A stretch of 64,000 nt of DNA from NCBI RefSeq assembly GCF_013364275.1, contig NZ_CP054932.1, forward strand, positions 8,928,001 through 8,992,000, read 5' to 3'. Below the pieces are notes generated by a model that saw only the letters and a program-made list of their open reading frames with translations, searched no databases and was not told the DNA's origin. Made by a program: the position numbers and the translations under genes. This document shows, one piece after another, positions 48,961-57,808 of the stretch (position 1 is the stretch's first letter; the number at the start of each line of letters is the position of its first letter). Origin of the DNA: Actinomadura sp. NAK00032 (GTDB lineage Bacteria; Actinomycetota; Actinomycetes; Streptosporangiales; Streptosporangiaceae).

Positions 48961-50174
48961 GCGCCCGGCGGGCGGCGGGCCCCGGCGGACGGCTGCGCGC
49001 CGCCCGGCTCGGCCCGGCGGACGTCGTGCGGCTCGGCGGGACGGGCCTGCGGACCCGGCCGCTGCGCGTCTTCCTCTCCGCGCTCGGCATCGCCATCGGC
49101 GTCGCCGCGATGATCGCGGTGGTCGGCATCTCCGGGTCCGGGCAGGCGGAGGTGGACCGGCGGCTCGACGCCCTCGGCACGAACCTGCTGCGGGTGGCGC
49201 CGGGCGAGTCCCTCGCGGGCGAGAAGGCGAAGCTGCCCTACGAGTCCGTCGCGATGGTCGGCCGCATCCCGCCGGTGCGGCAGGTGGCCGCGACCGGCGC
49301 GACCGGCGCGCACGTGTACCGCAACGACCGCATCCCCATCGGCCGGACCGGCTCCCTGACCGTCCTCGCGGCCGGCACCGAACTGCTTCCGGCCGTCGGC
49401 GGGCACGTCCGCAGGGGGCGCTGGCTGGACGCGGCGACCGCGCGGTACCCGGCCGTGGTGCTCGGCGCCACCGCCGCCCGGCGGCTCGACGTGTACACGC
49501 CGGGCACCCGGGTCTGGCTCGGCGATGGCTGGTTCTCGCTGATCGGCGTCCTCGACCCGGTGCCGCTGGCCCCGGAGCTCGACGGCGCGGCCCTGGTCGG
49601 CTGGCAGGCGGCGCGGAGCAGGCTGCACTTCGACGGCCATCCGTCGACGGTGTACGTCCGCGCCGAGGACAGCCAGGTCACGGCGGTGCGGGCGGTGCTC
49701 GCGGCCACCGCCTACCCCGCCAGGCCGGACGAGGTGCAGATCTCCCGGCCGTCCGACGCGCTGGCGGCCCGCGAGGCGACCGAGTCGGCGCTGACCGGGC
49801 TGCTGCTCGGCCTCGGCGGCGTCGCGCTGCTCGTCGGCGGCGTGGGCGTCGGCAACACGATGGTCATCTCGGTGCTGGAGCGGCGCTCGGAGATCGGCCT
49901 GCGCCGCGCCCTCGGGGCGACGAGCGGCCAGATCCGCACGCAGTTCGTCACCGAGTCGCTGCTGCTGTCGCTCATCGGGGGCCTGGCAGGGACGGTCCTC
50001 GGGACGCTGATCACGGCGGGGTACGCGCTCAGTCGCGGCTGGCCTACCGTGGTCCCGGCGTGGGCGAGCCTGGCCGGGATCGCCTCGACGCTGGTGATCG
50101 GCATGATCGCCGGCCTGTACCCGGCGGTCCGCGCGAGCAGGCTGGCGCCGCGGGAGGCCCTGTCCGGCACATGA
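48957..50174 (+). CDS. FtsX-like ABC transporter permease
   Basis: A 405-aa MacB-type permease. One N-terminal helix (LRVFLSALGIAIGVAAMIAVVG) is followed by a MacB-PCD extracytoplasmic domain of ~220 residues, then three C-terminal helices with the FtsX motif ERRSEIGLRRALGATSGQIR. It is part of the transporter operon, followed after 45 nt by a histidine kinase. The family couples ATP hydrolysis in the cytoplasm to movement of the outer domain. Confidence 0.93.
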   Translation: MSARRAAGPGGRLRAARLGPADVVRLGGTGLRTRPLRVFLSALGIAIGVAAMIAVVGISGSGQAEVDRRLDALGTNLLRVAPGESLAGEKAKLPYESVAMVGRIPPVRQVAATGATGAHVYRNDRIPIGRTGSLTVLAAGTELLPAVGGHVRRGRWLDAATARYPAVVLGATAARRLDVYTPGTRVWLGDGWFSLIGVLDPVPLAPELDGAALVGWQAARSRLHFDGHPSTVYVRAEDSQVTAVRAVLAATAYPARPDEVQISRPSDALAAREATESALTGLLLGLGGVALLVGGVGVGNTMVISVLERRSEIGLRRALGATSGQIRTQFVTESLLLSLIGGLAGTVLGTLITAGYALSRGWPTVVPAWASLAGIASTLVIGMIAGLYPAVRASRLAPREALSGT

Positions 50175-50219
50175 GGACGTCCGGCACGTGAGGCACACGT
50201 CGGCGAAGAAGGAGGCACG

Positions 50220-51872
50220 GTGAGCTTCCGGTTCCGCGTGCTCGGCCTGCTGATGCTGGTGGCGCTGGCCGCCACCGCGGCCACCGCCTGGCTGACGCTG
50301 CGGCAGGTCAACCGCCAGGTCCAGGAGACCGTCACCGCCGGCCGGCAGGAGGTCTCCCGGATCACCGGCGAGCTGCGCGCGTACGGGTTCGCGCACGGCG
50401 GCTGGGACGGGGTCTCGCCCGCGGTGGCCCGCCTCTCCCGGGACACCGGCCAGCGCATCCGGGTCGCCACCGAGGCCGACGTCCTGCTCGCCGACTCCGA
50501 CGCCCTCGCGGGCCGCGACCCGCGCCCGCCGAGCGGCCAGCCGCCGGTGGTGGTCGACCCGCGGCCCGTCCTCCCGCTCCGGGACGGCCAGACGCCGTTC
50601 ACGCAGGCGAAGCTCACCGCCACGGCGATCGTCGAGTACCGGAGCGCGATGGCGTACGCGTCCTGCCTGACCGGCGCCGGGGCGAAGGTGACGGCCGTAC
50701 CGGACGACTTCGGGGTGCCCCGGTTCAGCGCCGACCGGCGGCCCGCGCGGTGCGCGGAGCCGAAGCTCGGGGCGAGGCCGCCGACCGCGCGCGATCTGGA
50801 CGCGGTCCGGTCGTGCACGGCGGAGCCCCGGCCCCGGGACTGCCTGCAGCGGGTGTTCAACGAGCGGACCGCCGCCGTCGCCCCGCCGCGCCTGGAGGTC
50901 CGCCTGGGCGTCCAGGACGAGTCACCGCCCACGCTGGCCGCCGCGCCCACCGTGGCCGTCGCGGTGGGGGTCGCGCTCGCCGCCGTCCTCGCGGCCCTGG
51001 TGCTGAGCCGGGCCGTGCTGCGGCCCGTCCGGGCCATGACGCTGGCCGCGAAGGGGCTCGGCGAGGGGGACCTCGGCCGCCGCGTCCCCGTCTCCGGCCG
51101 GGACGAGATCGCGCAGCTCGGCGGCGCGTTCAACCGCATGGCCGACTCCCTCCAGGCCGGCGAGGAGCGCCAGCGCCGCCTCATCGGGGACATCGCGCAC
51201 GAGCTGCGCACCCCGCTGGCCAACCTGCGCGGCTACCTGGAGGCCCTGCGGGACGGCGTCGTCGACCCCACTCCCGAGCTGCTCGACTCCCTGCACGAGG
51301 AGGCGCTGCTCCAGCAGCGCATCGTGGACGACCTCCAGGACCTCGCGCTGGCGGAGGCCGGCGCGCTCACCTACCACCCCGCCGAGGTCGACCTGCGCGA
51401 GCTGCTGGAGACCGCGCGCACGGCCCACCGCGCCCAGGCGGAGGCGGCGGGCGTCGCGCTCCGGCTGGAGGCGCCGGAGCCCGTCCTGGTGACCGCCGAC
51501 CCGGACCGGCTGCGCCAGGTCGTCGGCAACCTGATGAGCAACGCGCTGCGCGCGACCGGGGCGGGCGGCAGTGTGACGCTGGCCCTGGCCTCCCGGGACG
51601 GGTCGGCCGTCGTGGAGGTGCGGGACACCGGCACGGGGATCGCTGCGGCGGACCTGCCCCGGCTCTTCGACCGCTTCTGGCGGGCGGACGCGTCCCGGGG
51701 CCGGGCGACCGGCGGCAGCGGTCTCGGGCTGTCCATCGCCCGCCAGATCATCACCGACCACGGCGGGACGATCGAGGTGCGCAGCGAGGTCGGGGCGGGC
51801 ACGACGTTCACCATCGCGCTGCCCGCGGCTCCGGCGGGCGGCGCGGGGGCGCCGGCGTCAGGAGGCCGCTGA
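50220..51872 (+). CDS. Sensor histidine kinase of the transporter operon
   Basis: A 550-aa sensor kinase, GTG start. Two membrane helices (about residues 6-27 and 243-266) enclose an extracytoplasmic sensor of ~215 residues with Cys in YASCLTGAGAKVTAVPDDFG, ARCAEP, RSCTAEP and RDCLQR. HAMP, then the phospho-His in GDIAHELRTPLANLRG, the N-box VVGNLMSNALRATG, DTGTGIAAADLPRLF and GGSGLGLSIARQI follow. Its cognate OmpR-type regulator is on the opposite strand, and the 3' ends overlap by 15 nt. Confidence 0.94.
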   Translation: MSFRFRVLGLLMLVALAATAATAWLTLRQVNRQVQETVTAGRQEVSRITGELRAYGFAHGGWDGVSPAVARLSRDTGQRIRVATEADVLLADSDALAGRDPRPPSGQPPVVVDPRPVLPLRDGQTPFTQAKLTATAIVEYRSAMAYASCLTGAGAKVTAVPDDFGVPRFSADRRPARCAEPKLGARPPTARDLDAVRSCTAEPRPRDCLQRVFNERTAAVAPPRLEVRLGVQDESPPTLAAAPTVAVAVGVALAAVLAALVLSRAVLRPVRAMTLAAKGLGEGDLGRRVPVSGRDEIAQLGGAFNRMADSLQAGEERQRRLIGDIAHELRTPLANLRGYLEALRDGVVDPTPELLDSLHEEALLQQRIVDDLQDLALAEAGALTYHPAEVDLRELLETARTAHRAQAEAAGVALRLEAPEPVLVTADPDRLRQVVGNLMSNALRATGAGGSVTLALASRDGSAVVEVRDTGTGIAAADLPRLFDRFWRADASRGRATGGSGLGLSIARQIITDHGGTIEVRSEVGAGTTFTIALPAAPAGGAGAPASGGR

Positions 51873-52568
51873 GCCCGCCGCGTCGTCGAGGCGGTAGCCC
51901 CGGCCGTAGACCGTCTCCAGCAGGCGGGACGCGCCGGGGGCGGCCTCGTCGAGCTTGCGGCGCAGGTTCATCACATGGGCGTCGACGGTCCGCTCCTGGA
52001 CGTCGCGGTCGAAGCCGAAGACGCGCTCGACGATCTGCGCCCGGGTGAACGCCCGGCCCGGCTCCCGGGCCAGCGTCTCCAGGACGGCGAACTCCTTGGC
52101 GGTCATCGCGACGGGCCGTCCGCCCACCCTGACCTCGAAGCGCGCGGTGTCCAGCTCCAGGGCGCCGACCCGCAGCACCGCGGGCTCGGCCGCCCCGGCG
52201 GCCTTCCGCGACCGGCGCAGCAGCGCCCGCACCCGCGCGGTCAGCTCGCGCGGGCTGTAGGGCTTGGTGAGGTAGTCGTCGGCGCCGAGGTCGAGGCCGA
52301 GGAGCATGTCCTCCTCGGTGGTGCGGGCGGTGAGGAGCAGGATGGGGACGTCCGACTCGGTGCGCAGGATGCGGCACACGTCGAGCCCGTCGACCAGCGG
52401 CAGCATCACGTCGAGGACGAGGAGATCGGGCCTGGCGGAGCGGGCCCGCTCCAGCGCCGCGCGGCCGTCGGCCGCCACCTGCACCGCGTGCCCTTCCCGC
52501 TCCAGATAGATCCGGATCAGCCGGGACTGTTTCGCATCGTCTTCGGCCACCAGAATCCGAGCACTCAC
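51858..52568 (-). CDS. OmpR/PhoB-type response regulator
   Basis: A 236-aa response regulator. The receiver domain has LVAEDDAKQSRLI, phospho-Asp in LLVLDVMLPLVDG, Thr in LLLTART and Lys in YLTKPYSPRE. The winged-helix domain (residues ~140-228) has AMTAKEFAVLETLAREPG, DVQERTVDAHVMNLRRKL and VYGRGYRL. It is convergent with its probable kinase, which is unusual because the pair normally share one transcript. It likely acts at the 11-bp direct repeat before the lipoprotein gene. Confidence 0.94.
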   Translation of the reverse strand: MSARILVAEDDAKQSRLIRIYLEREGHAVQVAADGRAALERARSARPDLLVLDVMLPLVDGLDVCRILRTESDVPILLLTARTTEEDMLLGLDLGADDYLTKPYSPRELTARVRALLRRSRKAAGAAEPAVLRVGALELDTARFEVRVGGRPVAMTAKEFAVLETLAREPGRAFTRAQIVERVFGFDRDVQERTVDAHVMNLRRKLDEAAPGASRLLETVYGRGYRLDDAAGSAAS

Positions 52569-52652
52569 CGATTCTCCCCCAGCAGCGTCCTGCGCGTTCC
52601 TGAACGGTATACACCCGGCGCGCCCGTCGAACGGTGCGGCCCGGAAAGATGA

Positions 52653-53003
52653 TCAGGCGCTTTTGGGGGTGTGCCGGGCCGTTCTCTGCGCGGTCCGGCG
52701 CTGGGCGGCGGCCGCCTTCGCGCGGTTGAGGCTTTCCCGCACCTTGGCGGCGCCGCGCGTCGCGGTCTTGGTGTCCTTGGCGCGCCCGGCGTAAACGGCG
52801 AGTACCTCGGCGACGGGCGGCGGCTGCCATTCCTCCTTCGCGACGATCGGCAGGGCGGGGACGGTGGCGGGGATCGCGGCGGGGACGGTGGCGGATTTTC
52901 CAGGCGCGGGGTTTCCAGGCACAGCGTTTCCAGGCACGGGGACGAGCGCGAGATGCGATTGGCAGTGCGGGCACTGCACCCCCGGATGGGTGTCTCTGCT
53001 CAT
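52653..53003 (-). CDS. Hypothetical protein with Zn-ribbon-like N-terminus
   Basis: A 116-aa basic protein. The N-terminus HPGVQCPHCQSHLALVPVPG carries a CPHC pair that may bind zinc, although only one Cys pair is seen. A Pro/Gly/Ala repeat (VPGNAVPGNPAPGK) follows, and the last 55 residues are very basic (KTATRGAAKVRESLNRAKAA). It may bind nucleic acid. A start at 53015 (MICVMSRD) is also possible. No neighbour hints at a function. Confidence 0.55.
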   Translation of the reverse strand: MSRDTHPGVQCPHCQSHLALVPVPGNAVPGNPAPGKSATVPAAIPATVPALPIVAKEEWQPPPVAEVLAVYAGRAKDTKTATRGAAKVRESLNRAKAAAAQRRTAQRTARHTPKSA

Positions 53004-53152
53004 AACACAAATCATTACGCGAGGGTCTGACAAAACAACCCCCCTTTTAATCCGGGGCCGTGCCGGGGAGTCCGGCGGGTGGCGGCGGGGTTGCACCTAC
53101 CTGGCCACCGGGAGACCTTCACTCCGCGCGGCGCCATGGGTAGAACGAGACC

Positions 53153-54676
53153 GTGACATCACACGAGCCTTCCTCGACGTCGGTGTTCTGGCCGCGCTGC
53201 TCGGCCGTCCACGGGTGCAGCGGACGGGCCGCAGGCCCGCGCGGCGGGTGCGCCGCCCACCTGCGGCCCCGCGAGTTCGAGGCGTTCCTGGGCACGCTGC
53301 GGCCGGGCGCCGACCTGGACCTGCGCGGCGTGACCGTCCCCGCGTGGCTCCTGGACGCCGTGCTCGACGCGGTCACCGGCCCGGACGGCCGCCCCCACCT
53401 CGGCCGGACGCGCTTCGACGGCGCCGTGCTCCCGTCCGACGCGGTGCTGCGCGGCGCCTGCGTGGAGGGCGACAGCTCGTTCGACGGCGCCTGCTTCCTC
53501 GGCGGCGTCTCGTTCTACGACGCGCGGTTCTTCGGCAACGTCTCGTTCCGGGGCGCCCGGTTCGGCCGCAACGCCTCCTTCCACGCGGCGCGCTTCCACC
53601 GGTACGCCTCGTTCGAGGAGGCCGTGTTCACCTGCGACGCCGTGTTCGGGGAGGCGCGCTGGCACGCCGACGCCTCGTTCCGGCGGGCGGTGTTCATGGG
53701 CGCGGCCTGCTTCGACCGCGCGCGGTTCGGGCGGGACGCGGCGATGCAGGCGGCCCGCTTCGGCGGCCCCGTCTCGTTCAAGCGGGTCCAGGTGTCGCGG
53801 CACGCCCGGTTCGAGCGGACCCGGTTCCGGCAGGGCGTCTGGCTCGGCCCGCTCACCGCCGCCGGGCGGATCGGGCTGTCGGACGCGACCGTGCACGGCC
53901 GGCTGCGGGTGCACGCGGCGGCCCGGCAGGTCACGGCGCGCGGCGTCACCGTGCACGGGGAGGCGGGGTTCCGGCTGCGGCACGCCGAACTCGACCTGGA
54001 GGACGCGGTGTTCGAGGGTCCGGCGGCGGTCGAGGCGCTGGCCCATCCGATCCAGGGGCTCGCGGAGCCGCCGGCGGCGGGCCCGGCGGCGGTCCGGGTC
54101 GTCTCGCTGCGCGGGGTGGACGCGGCCCGGCTGCGGCTCGCGGGCGTCGACCTGAGCGGCTGCGGGTTCCTCGGGCTGCGGCACCCGGACACGCTGGCGC
54201 TCGCAGGCGACTGCGCGTTCGCGACCGTGCCGCACCACCGCGCGCACCTACCCTGGCACCCCCACCTGCCCTGGCACCCGCACGGGCACCCGCACGGGCG
54301 CGAGCCGCACGGCGGGCGGGCGGTGCTCGCGGAGGACCTCGCGCTCGGCTCCGCCGGCACCGCCGCCGACGACGACCGGCTGCGCACGCTCTACCTGGAG
54401 CTGGCCCGCGCCAGCGCCGCCGCCGACCGGGGCCGGCTGGCCCGCGACTTCCGGTACGGGGCGCTGGAGATGCGGCGGCGCGGCGAGCGCGACCCGCTGC
54501 GCCGCTGGGGGTTGCACCTGCTCTGGATCACCTGCGGTTACGGGCTGCGGGCGGGCCGCGTCGTCGCCTGGCTCGCCGTGATCGTGGCGCTGCTGTGCTT
54601 CGGCGCGTCCGTCCTCTACCACGACGGCGGCGCCGACACCGCGCGCAGCGCGCACGTGACCGGCCGCGACACCTGA
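53153..54676 (+). CDS. Pentapeptide-repeat-like membrane protein with His-rich segment
   Basis: A 507-aa protein, GTG start. After an N-terminal Cys-containing segment (WPRCSAVHGCSG), residues ~75-230 are pentapeptide-type repeats of the A(R/V)F form (for example GVSFYDARFFGNVSFRGARF), giving a beta-solenoid. A second repeat region continues to ~360. Residues ~365-385 are His/Pro-rich (LPWHPHLPWHPHGHPHG) and could bind metal. One membrane helix lies near residue 475. The layout echoes the protein at 16627-18084. Function unknown. Confidence 0.75.
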   Translation: MTSHEPSSTSVFWPRCSAVHGCSGRAAGPRGGCAAHLRPREFEAFLGTLRPGADLDLRGVTVPAWLLDAVLDAVTGPDGRPHLGRTRFDGAVLPSDAVLRGACVEGDSSFDGACFLGGVSFYDARFFGNVSFRGARFGRNASFHAARFHRYASFEEAVFTCDAVFGEARWHADASFRRAVFMGAACFDRARFGRDAAMQAARFGGPVSFKRVQVSRHARFERTRFRQGVWLGPLTAAGRIGLSDATVHGRLRVHAAARQVTARGVTVHGEAGFRLRHAELDLEDAVFEGPAAVEALAHPIQGLAEPPAAGPAAVRVVSLRGVDAARLRLAGVDLSGCGFLGLRHPDTLALAGDCAFATVPHHRAHLPWHPHLPWHPHGHPHGREPHGGRAVLAEDLALGSAGTAADDDRLRTLYLELARASAAADRGRLARDFRYGALEMRRRGERDPLRRWGLHLLWITCGYGLRAGRVVAWLAVIVALLCFGASVLYHDGGADTARSAHVTGRDT

Positions 54677-54713
54677 CCGGCGGCCGGGGACGTTCGCCGG
54701 GGACGGCCGCCGG
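54677..54713 (+). terminator. Hairpin after the pentapeptide-repeat gene
   Basis: Ten-bp arms (54677-54686 / 54704-54713) start immediately after the stop codon, with a 17-nt loop. Confidence 0.6.
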
Positions 54714-54802
54714 AACGGCGGGCAACGCATGCGGAAATACCGTGTGATCAGCGGGAACCGCGGGCATGATCGGAGTGTCTGATACTTCGGTGACATCCCC
54801 GA

Positions 54803-54824
54803 GTTCGACTGTCGTTCATCTTGG
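54803..54824 (+). promoter_or_regulatory. PHO-box-like direct repeat before ppk
   Basis: GTTCGACTGTC (54803-54813) and GTTCATCTTGG (54814-54824) are adjacent 11-nt units, each starting with GTTC, like the GTTCACC-type direct repeats bound by PhoP in actinobacteria. They end 17 nt before the ppk start. Control by phosphate limitation is inferred. Confidence 0.6.
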
Positions 54825-54841
54825 TCAGGAAAGATCACGGT

Positions 54842-56926
54842 ATGACCGTCAATCCAGGACAGCTCCCCCATCCGGACGAAGCGCTGCCGGACGACCGCTT
54901 CCTCGATCGGGAGGAGAGCTGGCTGAGATTCAACCAGCGCGTCCTGGAGCTCGCCGAGGACCCGGGCCTGCCGCTGCTGGAGCGCGTCCGGTTCCTGGCG
55001 ATCTTCGCGAGCAACCTGGACGAGTTCTTCATGGTGCGGGTCGCGGGCCTGGCCCGCCGGATGGCGACCGGGCTCGCCGTCCAGTCCGCGAGCGGCCGGC
55101 AGCCCCGCGAGGTGCTGGAGCGCACCGGCGAGGTCGCGCACGGGCTGATGCGGCGGCACGCGTCCTGCTTCCGGGACGGGATCCGCCCCGCGCTCGGCGA
55201 CGAGGGCATCGACATCCTGCGCTGGGAGGAGCTGGCCGAGACCGAGCAGGAGCGGCTGCGCCGGCTGTTCCGCGACCGGATCTACCCGGTGCTCACCCCG
55301 CTGGTCGTCGACTCCGCGCACCCCTTCCCCTACATCTCGGGCCTGTCGCTGAACCTCGCGGTGATCGTCCGCGACCCGGAGACCGACGCGACGATGTTCG
55401 CCCGGGTCAAGGTGCCGCCGCTGCTGCCGCGCTTCATCGAGGCGTCCCCGGACCGGTTCACGCCGCTGGAGGACGTCATCGCCGCGCACCTCGGGCAGCT
55501 GTTCGTCGGGATGGAGGTCGTCGAGCACCACGCGTTCCGCGTCACCCGCAACCAGGACCTGGAGATCGACGACGACATCAGCGAGGGCCTGCTGCAGGCG
55601 CTGGAGCGCGAGCTGCTGCGCCGCCGGTTCGGCCCGGTCGTGCGGCTGGAGGTGGAGGAGTCGATCTCCGCGGGCGTGCTGGAGCTGCTCACCTCCGAGC
55701 TGGCGGTGGACGAGGGCCAGATCTACCGCGTCGGCGGGCCGCTCGACCTCGGCGGCCTCGCGGCGATCGCCGACCTCGACCGCCCGGAGCTGAAGTACCC
55801 CCCTTTCGTCCCGTCGAAGGAGGCGCTGCCGGAGGATGCGAGCATCTTCGGCGCCATCCGTGAGCGGGACGTGCTCGTCCACCACCCCTACGACTCGTTC
55901 ACCACGACCGTCCAGCGGCTGATCGAGGACGCGGCGGCCGACCCGCGCGTCCTCGCGATCAAGCAGACGCTGTACCGCACGAGCGGCGACTCCCCGATCG
56001 TGGACGCGCTGATGAGCGCCGCCGAGGCGGGCAAGCAGGTCGTGGTGGTCGTCGAGCTGAAGGCCCGGTTCGACGAGCGCGCCAACATCGCGTGGGCGCG
56101 CAAGCTGGAGACGGCCGGCTGCCACGTCGTGTACGGGTTCGTCGGGCTGAAGACGCACTGCAAGCTCGCGCTGATCGTCCGGCAGGACGACGAGGGCCAG
56201 CTGCGCCGCTACTGCCACATCGGCACCGGCAACTACCACCCGAAGACCGCCCGCCTCTACGAGGACTTCGGGCTGCTCACCGCCGACCCCGAGGTCGGCG
56301 AGGACGTCAGCGCCCTGTTCAACCACCTGACCGGCTACTCGCGGCAGAGCTCCTACCACCGGCTGCTCGTCGCGCCGAACAGCCTGCGGTCGGGGCTGGT
56401 GCAGCGGATCGAGCACGAGATCGACAACCGCCGGGCCGGCCATCCGGCCCGGGTCCGGATCAAGTGCAACTCGCTGGTGGACGAGGTGATCATCGACGCG
56501 CTGTACCGGGCGTCGCGGGCCGGGGTGCCGGTGGACGTCTGGGTGCGCGGCATCTGCGCGCTGCGTCCCGGCGTGCCCGGCCTGTCGGACATGATCCGGG
56601 TGCGCAGTGTCCTCGGCCGGTTCCTGGAGCACTCGCGGGTGTTCGCGTTCGAGAACGGCGGCGAGCCCGAGGTGTGGATCGGCAGCGCCGACCTCATGCA
56701 CCGCAACCTGGACCGCCGCGTCGAGGCGCTCGTCACCGTCACCGACCGGGCGCAGCGCGACGACCTGCTCGCGCTGCTCGACCGCGCGATGGAGCCCGGC
56801 ACGCACGCCTGGGCGCTGGACGGCGACGGCACCTGGACACGCGGCCGGGCCCGCCCCGGCGAGACGCTCCTCGACATCCAGACGCACCTGGTCAAGAGCC
56901 GCCGGTGGAGGACGGTCGATGGCTGA
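54842..56926 (+). CDS. ppk: Polyphosphate kinase PPK1
   Basis: A 694-aa enzyme that reversibly makes polyphosphate from ATP. The N-terminal domain begins DRFLDREESWLRFNQRVLELA. The autophosphorylated His is in GLKTHCKLALIVR (residue 439), with a second active-site His in LEHSRVFAFENGG (residue 597). The conserved IGTGNYHPKTARLYEDFGL and SADLMHRNLDRRVE segments are present. The start at 54842 has AGGAAAG upstream. It overlaps the Nudix gene by 8 nt, and a CHAD-domain gene follows, so the block is devoted to polyphosphate and nucleotide handling. Confidence 0.97.
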   Translation: MTVNPGQLPHPDEALPDDRFLDREESWLRFNQRVLELAEDPGLPLLERVRFLAIFASNLDEFFMVRVAGLARRMATGLAVQSASGRQPREVLERTGEVAHGLMRRHASCFRDGIRPALGDEGIDILRWEELAETEQERLRRLFRDRIYPVLTPLVVDSAHPFPYISGLSLNLAVIVRDPETDATMFARVKVPPLLPRFIEASPDRFTPLEDVIAAHLGQLFVGMEVVEHHAFRVTRNQDLEIDDDISEGLLQALERELLRRRFGPVVRLEVEESISAGVLELLTSELAVDEGQIYRVGGPLDLGGLAAIADLDRPELKYPPFVPSKEALPEDASIFGAIRERDVLVHHPYDSFTTTVQRLIEDAAADPRVLAIKQTLYRTSGDSPIVDALMSAAEAGKQVVVVVELKARFDERANIAWARKLETAGCHVVYGFVGLKTHCKLALIVRQDDEGQLRRYCHIGTGNYHPKTARLYEDFGLLTADPEVGEDVSALFNHLTGYSRQSSYHRLLVAPNSLRSGLVQRIEHEIDNRRAGHPARVRIKCNSLVDEVIIDALYRASRAGVPVDVWVRGICALRPGVPGLSDMIRVRSVLGRFLEHSRVFAFENGGEPEVWIGSADLMHRNLDRRVEALVTVTDRAQRDDLLALLDRAMEPGTHAWALDGDGTWTRGRARPGETLLDIQTHLVKSRRWRTVDG

Positions 56927-57797
56927 GGTCATCCACGCCGCGGGGGCGGTGCTGTGGCGGGACGGGCCGGGCGGGGGGCCGGAGTTCGCGGTGATCCACC
57001 GGCCCCGCTACGACGACTGGTCGTTCCCGAAGGGCAAGGTCGACCCGGGCGAGCACGTGCTGCGCGCCGCCGTCCGCGAGATCGAGGAGGAGACCGGCAT
57101 CACCGCCCGCCTCGGCCACCGGCTCCCGACCGTCGCCTACCCGATCGGGGACCGGACGAAGCGGGTCGACTACTGGGCGGCCCGGCCGGTCGCCGAGAGC
57201 GCGTTCACCCCGAACCACGAGGTGGACGAGCTGGTCTGGCTCCCGGCCGCCGAGGCGGAGGCCAGGCTCAGCTACCGGCACGACATCGACCTTCTGCACG
57301 CGTTCCTGCGGGGGCCCGTACACACGGCGCCGCTGGTGATCCTGCGGCACGCGTCCGCCGGGGAGAAGCGGGAGTGGCGGGAGGCCGACGAGCTGCGCCC
57401 GCTGGACGCCGCCGGGCGGCGCGAGGCCGCCGCCCTGGCCGGGCTGCTGCACGCCTACGGGCCGATGCGGGTGATCAGTTCGGCGACGGCGCGCTGCCTG
57501 GAGACCGTCCTGCCCTATGCGCGCGTTACGCGGGCGTCCATCGCCACGGAAGCGGCATTCACCATCGGTGACACCGGCCCGGAAGAGGCCGTTGAACGGC
57601 TGCTCTCCCTGGCAGGCGCCGGCGCGGTCGTGTGCACGCACGGGGAGGTCGTGTCCGCGCTCGTCACCGGGCTGTGCAAGGAAATGGGGGAGAACGTCCC
57701 GGACGACCCGAGCCTCCGCAAGGGCGAGTTCTGGGCTGCGCACCTCGCGGAGGGCTCGCTGGCGTCACTGGAGCGCCACAGCGCCGGGGACGTCTAG
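56919..57797 (+). CDS. Nudix hydrolase fused to histidine phosphatase (MutT1-like)
   Basis: A 292-aa two-domain protein. The Nudix box is at residues ~40-62 (GKVDPGEHVLRAAVREIEEE, then TGI). The C-terminal SixA-like histidine phosphatase starts with LVILRHASAG and has a second His in VVCTHGEVVSAL. The same fusion is known for mycobacterial MutT1, which removes 8-oxo-GTP or diadenosine polyphosphates. Coupling to ppk (8-nt overlap) suggests a role in nucleotide or polyphosphate turnover. Confidence 0.92.
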   Translation: MAEVIHAAGAVLWRDGPGGGPEFAVIHRPRYDDWSFPKGKVDPGEHVLRAAVREIEEETGITARLGHRLPTVAYPIGDRTKRVDYWAARPVAESAFTPNHEVDELVWLPAAEAEARLSYRHDIDLLHAFLRGPVHTAPLVILRHASAGEKREWREADELRPLDAAGRREAAALAGLLHAYGPMRVISSATARCLETVLPYARVTRASIATEAAFTIGDTGPEEAVERLLSLAGAGAVVCTHGEVVSALVTGLCKEMGENVPDDPSLRKGEFWAAHLAEGSLASLERHSAGDV

Positions 57798-57808
57798 CAG
57801 GGGGAGGC

